A model generated the notes under the pieces. It did not search any database. It was not told the DNA's origin and saw only the letters and a program-made list of their open reading frames with translations. Shown one piece after another: positions 1 to 7,015 of a stretch of 24,055 nt of DNA. Within the stretch, counting starts at the first letter, position 1; each line of letters opens with the position of its first letter. A program made the translations under genes and the position numbers. Source of the DNA: an uncultured Lachnospiraceae bacterium (lineage in GTDB: Bacteria > Bacillota > Clostridia > Lachnospirales > Lachnospiraceae); contig CAJUSO010000051.1 of NCBI GenBank assembly GCA_910588965.1, positions 1 to 24,055 of the forward strand, given 5' to 3'.

Positions 1-51
1 TGTGACCCTCTGCTTGTAAGGCAGATGCTCTCCCAGCTGAGCTAAGATCCC
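1..51 (-). tRNA. tRNA-Val (anticodon TAC), 3' part outside the window
   Basis: Read on the minus strand, the 5' end is at position 51. The acceptor 5' arm GGGATCT, the D arm (GCTC, loop AGCTGGGA, GAGC) and an anticodon arm TCTGC-CTTACAA-GCAGA are all present. The seven-base loop places TAC as anticodon, which decodes valine GUA. The sequence stops in the variable/T-arm region because the window begins there, so the T loop and 3' end cannot be checked. A promoter lies about 55 bases upstream (105-134). Confidence 0.9.
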
Positions 52-104
52 ATAGTGGTTGTGGTGCAGCTTCTTAACAACTCCTGTTTGTCGACTGCTT
101 GACT

Positions 105-134
105 ATTATACTACTATTTTCCTATAAATGTCAA
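105..134 (-). promoter_or_regulatory. sigma-A promoter of the tRNA-Val transcript
   Basis: On the minus strand a TTGACA -35 box (129-134) and a TATAAT -10 box (105-110) are separated by 18 bases. Both hexamers are perfect consensus, as expected for a stable-RNA promoter. It points at the tRNA gene and initiates roughly 45-50 bases before it. Confidence 0.8.
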
Positions 135-200
135 TAGTTTTTTTGAAATTTTTTATTTTTTTCTAGGGGACAAGTTTTTATGATTTTTCAAAAATACCTC

Positions 201-229
201 TTGACATTTCAAAGGACCCATTGTATAAT
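201..229 (+). promoter_or_regulatory. perfect-consensus sigma-A promoter
   Basis: TTGACA (201-206), 17-base spacer, TATAAT (224-229). Initiation would fall near 235-236, exactly at the start of a 10-bp hairpin. No open reading frame with a ribosome site follows closely; the next gene starts at 475 and has a promoter of its own at 348-376. The promoter therefore appears to serve the structured RNA at 236-346. Confidence 0.8.
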
Positions 230-235
230 TCTACT

Positions 236-346
236 TGTAAAAAGGATTTCACCTTCAGGAGTTCTTTTTACAAAGTTATACCCCTTATTAATTATTTATA
301 CTCCCCTCATAGAAAAGGTCAGTGGTTCCCCCGCTGGCCTTTTCTC
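236..346 (+). ncRNA. putative small structured RNA, or structured leader of the Asn-rich gene
   Basis: The predicted transcript begins with a perfect 10-bp stem (235-244 with 264-273, loop of 19 bases containing CCTTCAGG), then an A/T-rich single-stranded stretch, then a 12-bp stem (311-322 with 334-345, one G-U pair, loop of 11 bases with CCCCC). The second stem's 3' arm is U-rich, but no long U tract follows it, so termination there is plausible rather than certain. A separate promoter starts 3 bases after the stem. I do not recognise the RNA family, and it is not SRP RNA, tmRNA or 6S by any motif I can see. Confidence 0.45.
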
Positions 347-347
347 A

Positions 348-376
348 TTGTATGGAATCACTTTTGGGGCTATAAA
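348..376 (+). promoter_or_regulatory. probable promoter of the Asn-rich protein gene
   Basis: TTGTAT (348-353), 17-base spacer, TATAAA (371-376), each hexamer one or two bases from consensus. It would give a leader of about 90 bases before the ATG at 475. Confidence 0.5.
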
Positions 377-474
377 TTTTATGAAACATAAAATCCATGA
401 ATAAAATTCCCTCTTTTTCAGATACTAGTACAGCAATAAGAAATAGAAGCAAACATGTTAGGAGGAAATTAAAG

Positions 475-699
475 ATGGCTAAGAACAGTGATATGCAGAA
501 CAAAGGAACCAACGGGACCAATGGGACAAATGAAGCTGGCATGAAGGATTGCCACAACAGCGCGAAGAATGCGTATTCCCAGAACAGCACCAAGAATGCA
601 AATTCCCAGAATGCGAAGAATGCGTATTCCCAGAACAGCTCTAAGAACAGCGCCAAGAATGCAAGCGGTTCTAACAGCACAGACTCTTATTCCCGGTAA
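475..699 (+). CDS. small Asn/Ser/Lys-rich repeat protein, function unknown
   Basis: A 74-residue protein starting at the ATG with an AGGAGG ribosome site 8-9 bases upstream (460-465). Upstream in-frame codons lack such a site. The sequence is hydrophilic and low in complexity, with an N-terminal GTNGTNGTN run and then three or four copies of KNAYSQNS-like units; the DNA repeats with a period of 27 then 24 bases. There is one Cys, no signal peptide and no membrane segment. The composition recalls gamma-type small acid-soluble spore proteins and the Asn-rich small proteins common in Lachnospiraceae, but I see no diagnostic motif and assign no function. A strong terminator follows 41 bases after the stop, so the gene is probably monocistronic. 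Confidence 0.75.
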   Translation: MAKNSDMQNKGTNGTNGTNEAGMKDCHNSAKNAYSQNSTKNANSQNAKNAYSQNSSKNSAKNASGSNSTDSYSR

Positions 700-740
700 C
701 AGGCACCATTTAGGGAAAACTGCATAATATAATGTAGGAA

Positions 741-776
741 CAGATTACCAGAGGGCACTTCTGGTAATCTGTTTTT
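741..776 (+). terminator. Rho-independent terminator
   Basis: A perfect 12-bp stem (741-752 with 760-771) with the loop GGGCACT, followed by five T. It closes the Asn-rich gene. It lies only 22 bases before the next start codon, leaving no room for a separate promoter of the rhodanese gene after it. Confidence 0.92.
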
Positions 777-798
777 ATATTCTTGAAGGAGTGATGGT

Positions 799-1095
799 AT
801 GGAATTTCAGGCAATTGGCATCCGGGAGTTTAACACATACCGCAAACGCCCAGATGCATGGGTCATTGACCTGCGCAGCAGGGAGGAATTTGAGGAAGTC
901 CATGTGGAAGGGGCCAGGAACATACCTTATGGGGATTTAAAAGCTTTCCGAAAATACCTGCCGAAGGATAAGCTGTACCTGTTTTACTGCGACAGGGGTT
1001 CCAGCAGCCTTATGGCTGCAAAAGACTTAAGCCGGGAGGGGTATCGGACCATGTCGCTGGTCGGCGGCATCCAAGCTGCGCTCCAAAATGCATAA
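799..1095 (+). CDS. single-domain rhodanese-like protein
   Basis: A 98-residue cytosolic protein that covers one rhodanese fold. The substrate loop FYCDRGSSS carries the expected catalytic cysteine at residue 64, flanked by a basic residue, and the N-terminal part has the family signature WVIDLRSREEFEEVHVEGA. Rhodaneses carry persulfide sulfur on this Cys and pass it to cyanide or, in cells, to sulfur-transfer partners; the partner is not shown by context. The ribosome site GAAGGAGTG precedes the ATG. The gene sits behind a strong terminator, so expression must depend on read-through or a weak promoter I did not find. Confidence 0.9.
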   Translation: MEFQAIGIREFNTYRKRPDAWVIDLRSREEFEEVHVEGARNIPYGDLKAFRKYLPKDKLYLFYCDRGSSSLMAAKDLSREGYRTMSLVGGIQAALQNA

Positions 1096-1100
1096 AAGGA

Positions 1101-1129
1101 TTGACAGCGGGATTGGGAAACTATAATAT
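1101..1129 (+). promoter_or_regulatory. probable promoter of the methyltransferase operon
   Basis: TTGACA at 1101-1106 with TATAAT at 1122-1127 (15-base spacer) or the overlapping TAATAT at 1124-1129 (17-base spacer). It would start transcription of the gene at 1170 and probably of the genes downstream to 4537. Confidence 0.6.
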
Positions 1130-1169
1130 AGTAACAGGAGTACAAATGTGAGTAAAGTGGAGAACGTAG

Positions 1170-2357
1170 ATGAAGACATATGAATTGATAGCCCCTTGCC
1201 ATTTTGGCCTGGAGGCGGTACTGAAAAGAGAGATATACGATTTGGGTTACGAGATTACAAAGGTTGAGGATGGGAAGATAAGTTTTTTGGGGGATGCGGA
1301 AGCGGTATGCAGGGCCAATATTTTCCTGCGTACGGCAGAACGGGTACTCCTGAAGGCAGGCCAGTTCCGCGCAGGGACCTTTGAGGAATTGTTCCAGGGG
1401 ATCCGGGAAATCCCCTGGGAGGATTTCATCCCTTCCGATGGGAGGTTTTGGGTGGCGAAGGCTTCTTCGGTGAAGAGCAAGCTGTTCAGCGCCACAGATA
1501 TCCAGTCCGTTACCAAGAAAGCCATGGTAGAGAGGCTGAAGGGATCCTACCATACCAGCTGGTTTCCGGAGGACGGGGCTGATTATCCCCTGCGGCTTTT
1601 TCTTTTGAAGGATGAGGTGACGGTTGCCATGGATACCACAGGGGATTCCCTGCACAAGAGGGGCTACCGGCTCCATGTGGGCAAAGCCCCCATCTCAGAG
1701 ACGCTGGCGGCTTCCCTCCTTATGCTGACGCCCTGGAAAAGCGGCCGGATCCTGGTAGATCCTTTCTGCGGCAGCGGTACGTTCCCCATAGAGGCTGCTA
1801 TGATGGCGGCCAATGTGGCTCCGGGCATGAACCGCAGCTTTACGGCAGAGGGCTGGACAAACCTGATAGAGCCCAAGCTGTGGCAGGAGGCTGTGGAGGA
1901 AGCCCAGGAACAGGTAGATTTGGGGATAGAGGCAGATATCCAAGGGTATGATATAGACGGGCAGGCCGTCCGGGCTGCCAGGGAGAATGCAAGGCGGGCC
2001 GGCGTGGAATCTTTGATCCATTTCCAGCAGCGCCCTATCAGCGAATTGCGCCATCCCAAGAAATACGGGTTCCTAATCGGCAACCCTCCTTATGGGGAGA
2101 GGCTGGAGGATAAGGCGTCCCTCCCAGGGCTGTATAAAGAAATCGGCGAGGCAATCAGCCGCCTGGACAGCTGGTCAGCCTATCTGGTCACTGCCTATGA
2201 AGACGCCCAGAAATACATAGGGCAGAAGGCAGACAAGAACCGCAAAATTTACAATGGTATGATTAAAGCCTATTTTTACCAATTCCTGGGTCCAAAGCCG
2301 CCCAGGCCGAAGCCCCAGCCCCATAGGGGAGATGGGACGCCCCATCAGGATTCCTAG
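1170..2357 (+). CDS. THUMP-domain class I SAM-dependent RNA methyltransferase (RlmL/YpsC type)
   Basis: A 395-residue protein. Residues about 1-160 form the ferredoxin-like/THUMP RNA-binding part, and the rest is a Rossmann methyltransferase. Motif I is LVDPFCGSGTFPIEAA (about 195-210) and motif IV is NPPYGER (305-311), the signature of N-directed RNA base methylation. The family includes YpsC and the RlmL half of E. coli RlmKL, which makes m2G2445 in 23S rRNA; that target is inferred from the family. GGAG lies 7 bases before the ATG. The last 20 or so residues are a Pro/Arg-rich tail (KPPRPKPQPHRG) that is probably unstructured. The amidase gene starts 20 bases after the stop. Confidence 0.93.
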   Translation: MKTYELIAPCHFGLEAVLKREIYDLGYEITKVEDGKISFLGDAEAVCRANIFLRTAERVLLKAGQFRAGTFEELFQGIREIPWEDFIPSDGRFWVAKASSVKSKLFSATDIQSVTKKAMVERLKGSYHTSWFPEDGADYPLRLFLLKDEVTVAMDTTGDSLHKRGYRLHVGKAPISETLAASLLMLTPWKSGRILVDPFCGSGTFPIEAAMMAANVAPGMNRSFTAEGWTNLIEPKLWQEAVEEAQEQVDLGIEADIQGYDIDGQAVRAARENARRAGVESLIHFQQRPISELRHPKKYGFLIGNPPYGERLEDKASLPGLYKEIGEAISRLDSWSAYLVTAYEDAQKYIGQKADKNRKIYNGMIKAYFYQFLGPKPPRPKPQPHRGDGTPHQDS

Positions 2358-2377
2358 GAAGGCGGTAGGGACAGCGT

Positions 2378-3388
2378 ATGGAGAGACGGATACTGATAGT
2401 TTCAACAACAGCCCTTTTAGCAATGCTTATGGCGGCTCTTGTGGTATTCTCGCATTTTTCTGCAATCCACAGCAGGGAAGCGAAGCGGGAGCAGATGGAA
2501 GGGCTCCAGCTTTATGCTTTCTATGGCTCCAAGGGGGAAGGCATTGGGGTGCCCAGGCATCAGATGGCGGTAAAGCTCCCCGGGGGCATAGGGGAGGAGG
2601 AGGTTTCCATTGAAAATGACTATATGGAGCGCCTGATTGCCATCCGGATCCCGGGCGCAGGGGAGGATTATCTGGACAGGAACGCTGTTTTGGCCAGGAC
2701 TGACCATGTCAAGGGCATACGCATGGAAGACGGCCTTCTGGAGGTGGCAATGGATGCTGTCTATGAAGTGGAGGGCACAGTGGAGGATGGGTATCTGTAT
2801 GTGGATTTTTATCGGCCCTGGCAGGTCTATCGTAAAATCCTGGTTGTTGATGCAGGGCACGGCGGGAATGCTTCTGGGGATATCAAGCAGAAGTTCATGG
2901 AAAAAGACCTGAACCTGGCCATCGTCTTGGAGCTGAAATCCCTTCTGGATGAAGCGGAGGGGGAGATTGGCGTCTATTACACCAGGAGGGAGGACAAAAA
3001 CCCTTCCTACGGGGATAGGATGCAGCTTGCAGAGGAAGTCCGGGCAGATTTTTTCCTTACCATACATAGCAATTCTTCGGCTGATGGGCAGATGTCCGAG
3101 GAAAACGGCACAGAAGTCATGTATGATGAGGCAAAGGAGGACGGCAGCAGGCAGCTGGCGGAGATTTGCCTAGAGGAGGTATCTAAGGCGCTTGGGAGCA
3201 AGGCAAACGGGGTTTTCCCGGGCAACAGGGACTACTTCCTGCGTAACAGCAAGGTTCCGACAGCGTCGGTTGAAGTGGGGTATATGACGAACCAGGAGGA
3301 GTTGGCTAAGCTTGCAGCCCCAGAATACCAGCAGCAGGCAGCCAAAGGGATTTACAATGCCATACTGCGGGCGGCAGGGGAACTGTAG
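2378..3388 (+). CDS. N-acetylmuramoyl-L-alanine amidase, membrane-anchored (Amidase_3)
   Basis: A 336-residue protein with a hydrophobic N-terminal segment (about residues 5-27) acting as a signal anchor or signal peptide, an all-beta, AMIN-like region (about 40-150) and a C-terminal Amidase_3 domain. The zinc ligands are visible: His161 in VVDAGHGG, Glu175 in FMEKDLNL and His230 in LTIHSNS, and the catalytic Glu299 lies in SVEVGYMTN. The enzyme cleaves the amide bond between N-acetylmuramic acid and the stem peptide in peptidoglycan, outside the membrane. In this bacterium it could serve cell separation, sporulation or germination; the sequence does not say which. It follows the methyltransferase by 20 bases and is probably co-transcribed with it. 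Confidence 0.93.
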   Translation: MERRILIVSTTALLAMLMAALVVFSHFSAIHSREAKREQMEGLQLYAFYGSKGEGIGVPRHQMAVKLPGGIGEEEVSIENDYMERLIAIRIPGAGEDYLDRNAVLARTDHVKGIRMEDGLLEVAMDAVYEVEGTVEDGYLYVDFYRPWQVYRKILVVDAGHGGNASGDIKQKFMEKDLNLAIVLELKSLLDEAEGEIGVYYTRREDKNPSYGDRMQLAEEVRADFFLTIHSNSSADGQMSEENGTEVMYDEAKEDGSRQLAEICLEEVSKALGSKANGVFPGNRDYFLRNSKVPTASVEVGYMTNQEELAKLAAPEYQQQAAKGIYNAILRAAGEL

Positions 3389-3447
3389 AGGCATTATCAT
3401 CCCACAGCGAAAGATAATCTAAAGAAAGGAAAGCGATTGCCATTCAT

Positions 3448-4077
3448 ATGGAAAAGATAATATTTGCAACAGGGAACCAGGATAAAATGAGGGAAATCCG
3501 CGAAATCATGTCAGATGTGGCGGCAGGGATCCTTTCCATGAAGGAAGCCGGCGTGGAAGCGGACATTGTGGAGGATGGGTCGACCTTTGAGGAGAATGCC
3601 TTGATTAAGGCGTCTGCCGTGGCAGGGAACCTACAGGGGAAGGGGGTAGTGGTGCTGGCGGATGACTCCGGCCTGGAAGTGGACGCGCTGGGTGGGGAGC
3701 CAGGGATATATTCTGCCAGGTATATGGGGGAGGATACCCCTTATGAAGCCAAGAACCGGGAAATCCTAAGGCGTTTGGAGGGCGTGCCGAAAGAGGGGAG
3801 GTCTGCCCGTTTTGTGTGTGCTATCGCCGCCGTATTCCCAGATGGGCAAAGCTGTGTGGCCAGGGAAACCATAGAGGGCTATATCGGCTGGGAGCCTGCT
3901 GGGGAAAATGGCTTTGGCTATGACCCGATTTTCTATGTGGATGAATATGGCTGCTCCACTGCGCAGCTTCTGCCAGAGGTAAAGAACAGGCTGAGCCACC
4001 GGGGGAAAGCTTTACGCGCCATGAGGGAGATATTGATGCAAAAAGGGGAGGGTTATGAGAATATTAATTGTAAGTGA
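3448..4077 (+). CDS. rdgB: XTP/dITP diphosphatase (RdgB/HAM1)
   Basis: A 209-residue protein of normal family length. It removes non-canonical purine nucleoside triphosphates (ITP, dITP, XTP) by hydrolysis to monophosphate and pyrophosphate, keeping them out of DNA and RNA. Visible motifs are TGNQDK at 8-13 (substrate binding), FEEN at about 47-50, LADDSGLEVDALGG at 70-83 with the catalytic Asp, GFGYDPIF at 155-162 and SHRGKA at 183-188. The purine-rich AAAGGAAAG element ends about 14 bases before the ATG, which is far, but no better start exists in frame. The 3' end overlaps the next gene by 23 bases, so the two are translationally linked. Confidence 0.95.
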   Translation: MEKIIFATGNQDKMREIREIMSDVAAGILSMKEAGVEADIVEDGSTFEENALIKASAVAGNLQGKGVVVLADDSGLEVDALGGEPGIYSARYMGEDTPYEAKNREILRRLEGVPKEGRSARFVCAIAAVFPDGQSCVARETIEGYIGWEPAGENGFGYDPIFYVDEYGCSTAQLLPEVKNRLSHRGKALRAMREILMQKGEGYENINCK

Positions 4078-4537
4078 TACCCACAGGGCACATAAGAACT
4101 TGGAAAAACTCCTGGAGCAGGTTGGGCGCATCGACCGGATGATACATTTGGGGGATGCGGAAGGGTATGAGGACGTTATCGCTGGGCTGGCAGGATGCCG
4201 TTTGGACGCTGTTTTGGGGAACAATGACTTCTTTTCCAGCCTGGAGCGGGAAAAGGTGCTGCAGCTTGGGAAGTATCAAGCGCTGGTAACCCATGGGCAT
4301 GATTATTATGTGTCTATGGGGCCGGATATCTTAATCAAAGAAGCGGCCAGCAGGGGGATGGATATCGTAATGTTTGGGCATACGCACCGGCCTTTCTTGG
4401 AGCATAGCAGGGGCATCGTCGCTTTGAATCCGGGAAGCATTTCTTATCCCAGGCAGGAAGGGCGCAAGCCATCTTATGCATTGATGGAAATTGACGGGAG
4501 CGGGGAAGCACATTTTTCCATCCATTATATGGATTAA
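4055..4537 (+). CDS. YfcE/MJ0936-family metallophosphoesterase
   Basis: A 160-residue calcineurin-like phosphodiesterase with the complete metal-binding set: SDTH near residue 8, HLGDAEG, GNND, THGHDYY and GHTHRP. Small enzymes of this family act in vitro on phosphodiesters with Mn2+ or Ni2+; the true cellular substrate is unknown. The ribosome site GGGGAGGG lies inside the end of rdgB, and the reading frames overlap by 23 bases. The rdgB-yfcE order is common in Firmicutes, so the pair is a conventional operon. Confidence 0.93.
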   Translation: MRILIVSDTHRAHKNLEKLLEQVGRIDRMIHLGDAEGYEDVIAGLAGCRLDAVLGNNDFFSSLEREKVLQLGKYQALVTHGHDYYVSMGPDILIKEAASRGMDIVMFGHTHRPFLEHSRGIVALNPGSISYPRQEGRKPSYALMEIDGSGEAHFSIHYMD

Positions 4538-4566
4538 AAATTTGTACATTTTCTGGAAAAAAATAG

Positions 4567-4594
4567 TTGACTTCCTTGAAATTTCTGCTATAAT
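4567..4594 (+). promoter_or_regulatory. rpsU promoter
   Basis: TTGACT (4567-4572), 16-base spacer, TATAAT (4589-4594). It gives a leader of about 70 bases before rpsU. Confidence 0.8.
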
Positions 4595-4672
4595 TAATGG
4601 CAGTGCAAAAAAATATGACCCAAACAGTTGAATGTGCACAATATGCAACTGGAGGGAGGTTAGGGTGAGACT

Positions 4673-4849
4673 ATGTCAAATGTAATCGTAAAAGAGAACG
4701 AGACTTTGGACAGCGCCTTACGCAGGTTCAAGCGAAGCTGCGCAAAGGCCGGGATTCAGCAGGAGATTCGTAAAAGAGAGCATTACGAAAAGCCAAGCGT
4801 AAGACGTAAGAAGAAGTCCGAAGCAGCTAGGAAGCGTAAATATAATTAA
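4673..4849 (+). CDS. rpsU: 30S ribosomal protein S21
   Basis: A 58-residue, strongly basic protein. It starts MSNVIVKENETLDSALRRFK and ends with a Lys/Arg-rich tail (RRKKKSEAARKRKYN), the standard S21 pattern at standard length. S21 joins the 30S subunit platform and helps initiation. The GGAGGGAGG ribosome site is at 4651-4659. The gene has its own promoter and terminator. Because it is so short it is easily missed by length-filtered gene finding. Confidence 0.97.
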   Translation: MSNVIVKENETLDSALRRFKRSCAKAGIQQEIRKREHYEKPSVRRKKKSEAARKRKYN

Positions 4850-4860
4850 TGAGCCGTGAG

Positions 4861-4904
4861 AAGGAACCCCTTATTTGAGCAATCAGGATATAGGGGTTCT
4901 TTTT
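4861..4904 (+). terminator. terminator after rpsU
   Basis: Stem of about 10 bp (GAACCCC at 4864-4870 with GGGGTTC at 4893-4899, extended by A/G-T pairs) around a 22-base loop, ending in five T (4900-4904). The next start codon is only 18 bases after the T run. Confidence 0.85.
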
Positions 4905-4922
4905 CACTTTATAGGATAAGTT

Positions 4923-5603
4923 ATGAAGACAATCTATGTGGTGGAAGATGATGCAAATATCCGGGAAATTGAGATGTTTGCTTTAAAAAACAGCGGCTAT
5001 AAAGCCGAAGGCTTTGCATGTGCTTCTGATTTCTGGAAGCAGCTTAAGAAAAAGAAGCCTTCCCTCATCCTATTGGACCTCATGCTGCCGGACGAGGATG
5101 GCATAGCCATGCTGGGACGGCTGCGTGCGAATCCAGAGACCCAGGCCCTCCCGATTATTTTGGTGACGGCAAAAACGGCAGAAATTGACAAAGTACGCGG
5201 GCTGGACGCCGGCGCAGACGACTACATGGCCAAGCCCTTTGGCGTAATGGAACTGATTTCCCGGGTGAAGGCGCTCCTGCGCCGTGCGGAACCCAAGAAG
5301 CAGGGCGCCCCCCTTGTGCTGGCAGAAATTGCCCTGGATATGGCAAGCCGCTCCTGCAAGGTGTCTGGCAGGCCTATTGACCTGACGTACAAGGAATTCC
5401 AGCTTTTGTCCCTCCTTATCCAGAATACGGGGATTGTGCTGCCCAGGGATGTGCTGATGGAACGGATATGGGGGATTGATTTTTTGGGGGAGTCAAGGAC
5501 CCTGGATGTACATATAAAGACCCTGCGGAAAAAATTAGGGGAGGCGGGGCGCTGCATACAGACAGTCCGGAATGTAGGGTATCTGGCAAGTGAAGGAGGG
5601 TGA
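4923..5603 (+). CDS. OmpR/PhoB-family response regulator
   Basis: A 226-residue, two-domain regulator. The receiver (about 1-120) has the acidic pair ED at 8-9, the phosphorylated Asp52 in LLDLMLPDEDG, Thr82 and Lys104 (MAKPFG). The C-terminal winged helix (about 130-224) has LTYKEFQLLSLL and SRTLDVHIKTLRKKL. It is followed 2 bases later by a sensor kinase and then by a convergent Na/Pi transporter with PhoP-box-like repeats, so a PhoB/PhoP-like phosphate role is inferred from context, not from a specific residue. The ribosome site AGGATAAG is modest. There is no promoter between the rpsU terminator and the start, so read-through from rpsU may supply part of its transcription. Confidence 0.92.
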   Translation: MKTIYVVEDDANIREIEMFALKNSGYKAEGFACASDFWKQLKKKKPSLILLDLMLPDEDGIAMLGRLRANPETQALPIILVTAKTAEIDKVRGLDAGADDYMAKPFGVMELISRVKALLRRAEPKKQGAPLVLAEIALDMASRSCKVSGRPIDLTYKEFQLLSLLIQNTGIVLPRDVLMERIWGIDFLGESRTLDVHIKTLRKKLGEAGRCIQTVRNVGYLASEGG

Positions 5604-5605
5604 GG

Positions 5606-7015
5606 ATGGCGCGGAAAATCAACCTGAATTTTATGCTGGTCATTGCAACGTCTGTCTTGCTGACCGTGCTTTTTACCACAGCCTTGTCTTACCGCCTGTT
5701 CCAGAGGGAGGTGTTTTCCAATCTTTCTGCTTTTGCGGGGATGGTTGAAGAACTGGGGTTTATAGGCCGGATGAAGGAAGAGGGGGGCCTAGGGGAGCAG
5801 AAGGAACTGCGTGTTACCTGGATTGCAGCAGACGGATCCGTGCTCTATGACAGCTATGCCCAGGATTCGGCCTTGAAGAACCACAGGGACAGGCCGGAGG
5901 TCAGAGAGGCAATGGAACAGGGCGAGGGGAAGAGCATCCGGCAGTCAGAGACCATGGGGCAGAATATCTTCTTCTATGCCAGGAAAACGGAAGATGGGTC
6001 TGTCTTGCGTATTGCAAAAGAGGCAGGCAGCATATGGAGCGTCTATTGCAGCACGCTGCCAGCCACTGTTTTGATTGCGTTTCTATCGTTCCTGATTTCC
6101 ATGTGGATTGCCAGATGCCTGACCCAGTCGTTTGTCCGCCCGATTGCCCAGATGGCGGATGACATTTCCCATGGGAGCCAGGCAGCCACATACAGGGAAC
6201 TGGAGCCCTTTATGGAACTGATACGGGCGCAGCACAGGGAGGTTTTGGAAAATGCCAAAATCCGCCAGGAATTTACCGCCAATGTCAGCCATGAATTAAA
6301 GACCCCGCTGACCTCAATTTCTGGTTACGCGGAACTGATTGCAAACGGGATGGCTTCCAAGAAGGAAGGGCGGCGTTTTGCCGGGGAAATCCATGCCAAT
6401 GCCCAAAGGCTGCTTACCCTGATCAATGATATCCTCCAATTGTCTGAACTGGAGGCCCCCCATGGGCAGGCGTTGGACTTGGAGCCTGTGGAGGTGTATG
6501 GCCTGGCTGCCCTATGCCTGGAAATGATAGGGCCTGTGGCCAGGAAGCATGGCGTCTCGGTTTCCCTGGAAGGAAAGCCCCTTACCATTTATGGGGATAA
6601 GGGGCTGGTGGGGGAACTTTTATATAATTTATGTGATAATGCCATCCGGTATAATAAAAAGGGCGGGCATGTTTGGATCAGGGTGTACGGGCAGCTGGCT
6701 GTCCAAGACGATGGCATCGGCATATCCCCCAAATACCAGAAGCGTGTCTTTGAGCGTTTTTTCAGGGTGGATAAAAGCCGTTCCAGGAAGACGGGCGGCA
6801 CAGGCCTGGGGCTTGCCATCGTAAAGCATATCGCGGAGGCACACAATGCCGCCATTACCTTAGAAAGCGAGGAAGGGCGCGGTACGGTTGTCTCCGTGAA
6901 GTTCCCTGCTATTGGCATGCCACCTGCCCAGCCTTCTTCTCTGGGACCGACAGGCTTGCAAGCCGGACCAAGAGATGGGAGAAGGGGAGCAGCACAGCCG
7001 TCGCCGCCAGGTTAA
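5606..7015 (+). CDS. PhoR-like membrane sensor histidine kinase with a C-terminal extension
   Basis: A 469-residue protein, started at the ATG because AGGAGG (5594-5599) is 6 bases upstream; a GTG at 5600 sits inside that site and is unlikely. Membrane segments lie at about 8-30 and 152-172 with an external sensory region between them. The HisKA domain has His229 in NVSHELKTPLTS; the ATPase domain has NLCDNAIRYN (341-350), DDGIGI and TGGTGLGLAIVK. The kinase fold ends near residue 435; the last 35 residues (Pro/Gly/Ser/Arg-rich) are encoded opposite the 3' end of the Na/Pi transporter gene. It phosphorylates the regulator encoded just upstream. Confidence 0.92.
   Translation: MARKINLNFMLVIATSVLLTVLFTTALSYRLFQREVFSNLSAFAGMVEELGFIGRMKEEGGLGEQKELRVTWIAADGSVLYDSYAQDSALKNHRDRPEVREAMEQGEGKSIRQSETMGQNIFFYARKTEDGSVLRIAKEAGSIWSVYCSTLPATVLIAFLSFLISMWIARCLTQSFVRPIAQMADDISHGSQAATYRELEPFMELIRAQHREVLENAKIRQEFTANVSHELKTPLTSISGYAELIANGMASKKEGRRFAGEIHANAQRLLTLINDILQLSELEAPHGQALDLEPVEVYGLAALCLEMIGPVARKHGVSVSLEGKPLTIYGDKGLVGELLYNLCDNAIRYNKKGGHVWIRVYGQLAVQDDGIGISPKYQKRVFERFFRVDKSRSRKTGGTGLGLAIVKHIAEAHNAAITLESEEGRGTVVSVKFPAIGMPPAQPSSLGPTGLQAGPRDGRRGAAQPSPPG

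Noticed and set aside
345..680. Minus-strand open frame of 111 codons opposite the Asn-rich gene
   Set aside because: It mirrors the repeat structure of the plus-strand gene (Phe/Leu/Ala-rich repeats), has no ribosome site and crosses two promoters.
984..1676. Minus-strand frame of 230 codons over the rhodanese and methyltransferase genes
   Set aside because: Both plus-strand genes have clear family motifs, and the minus frame has neither a recognisable domain nor a ribosome site.
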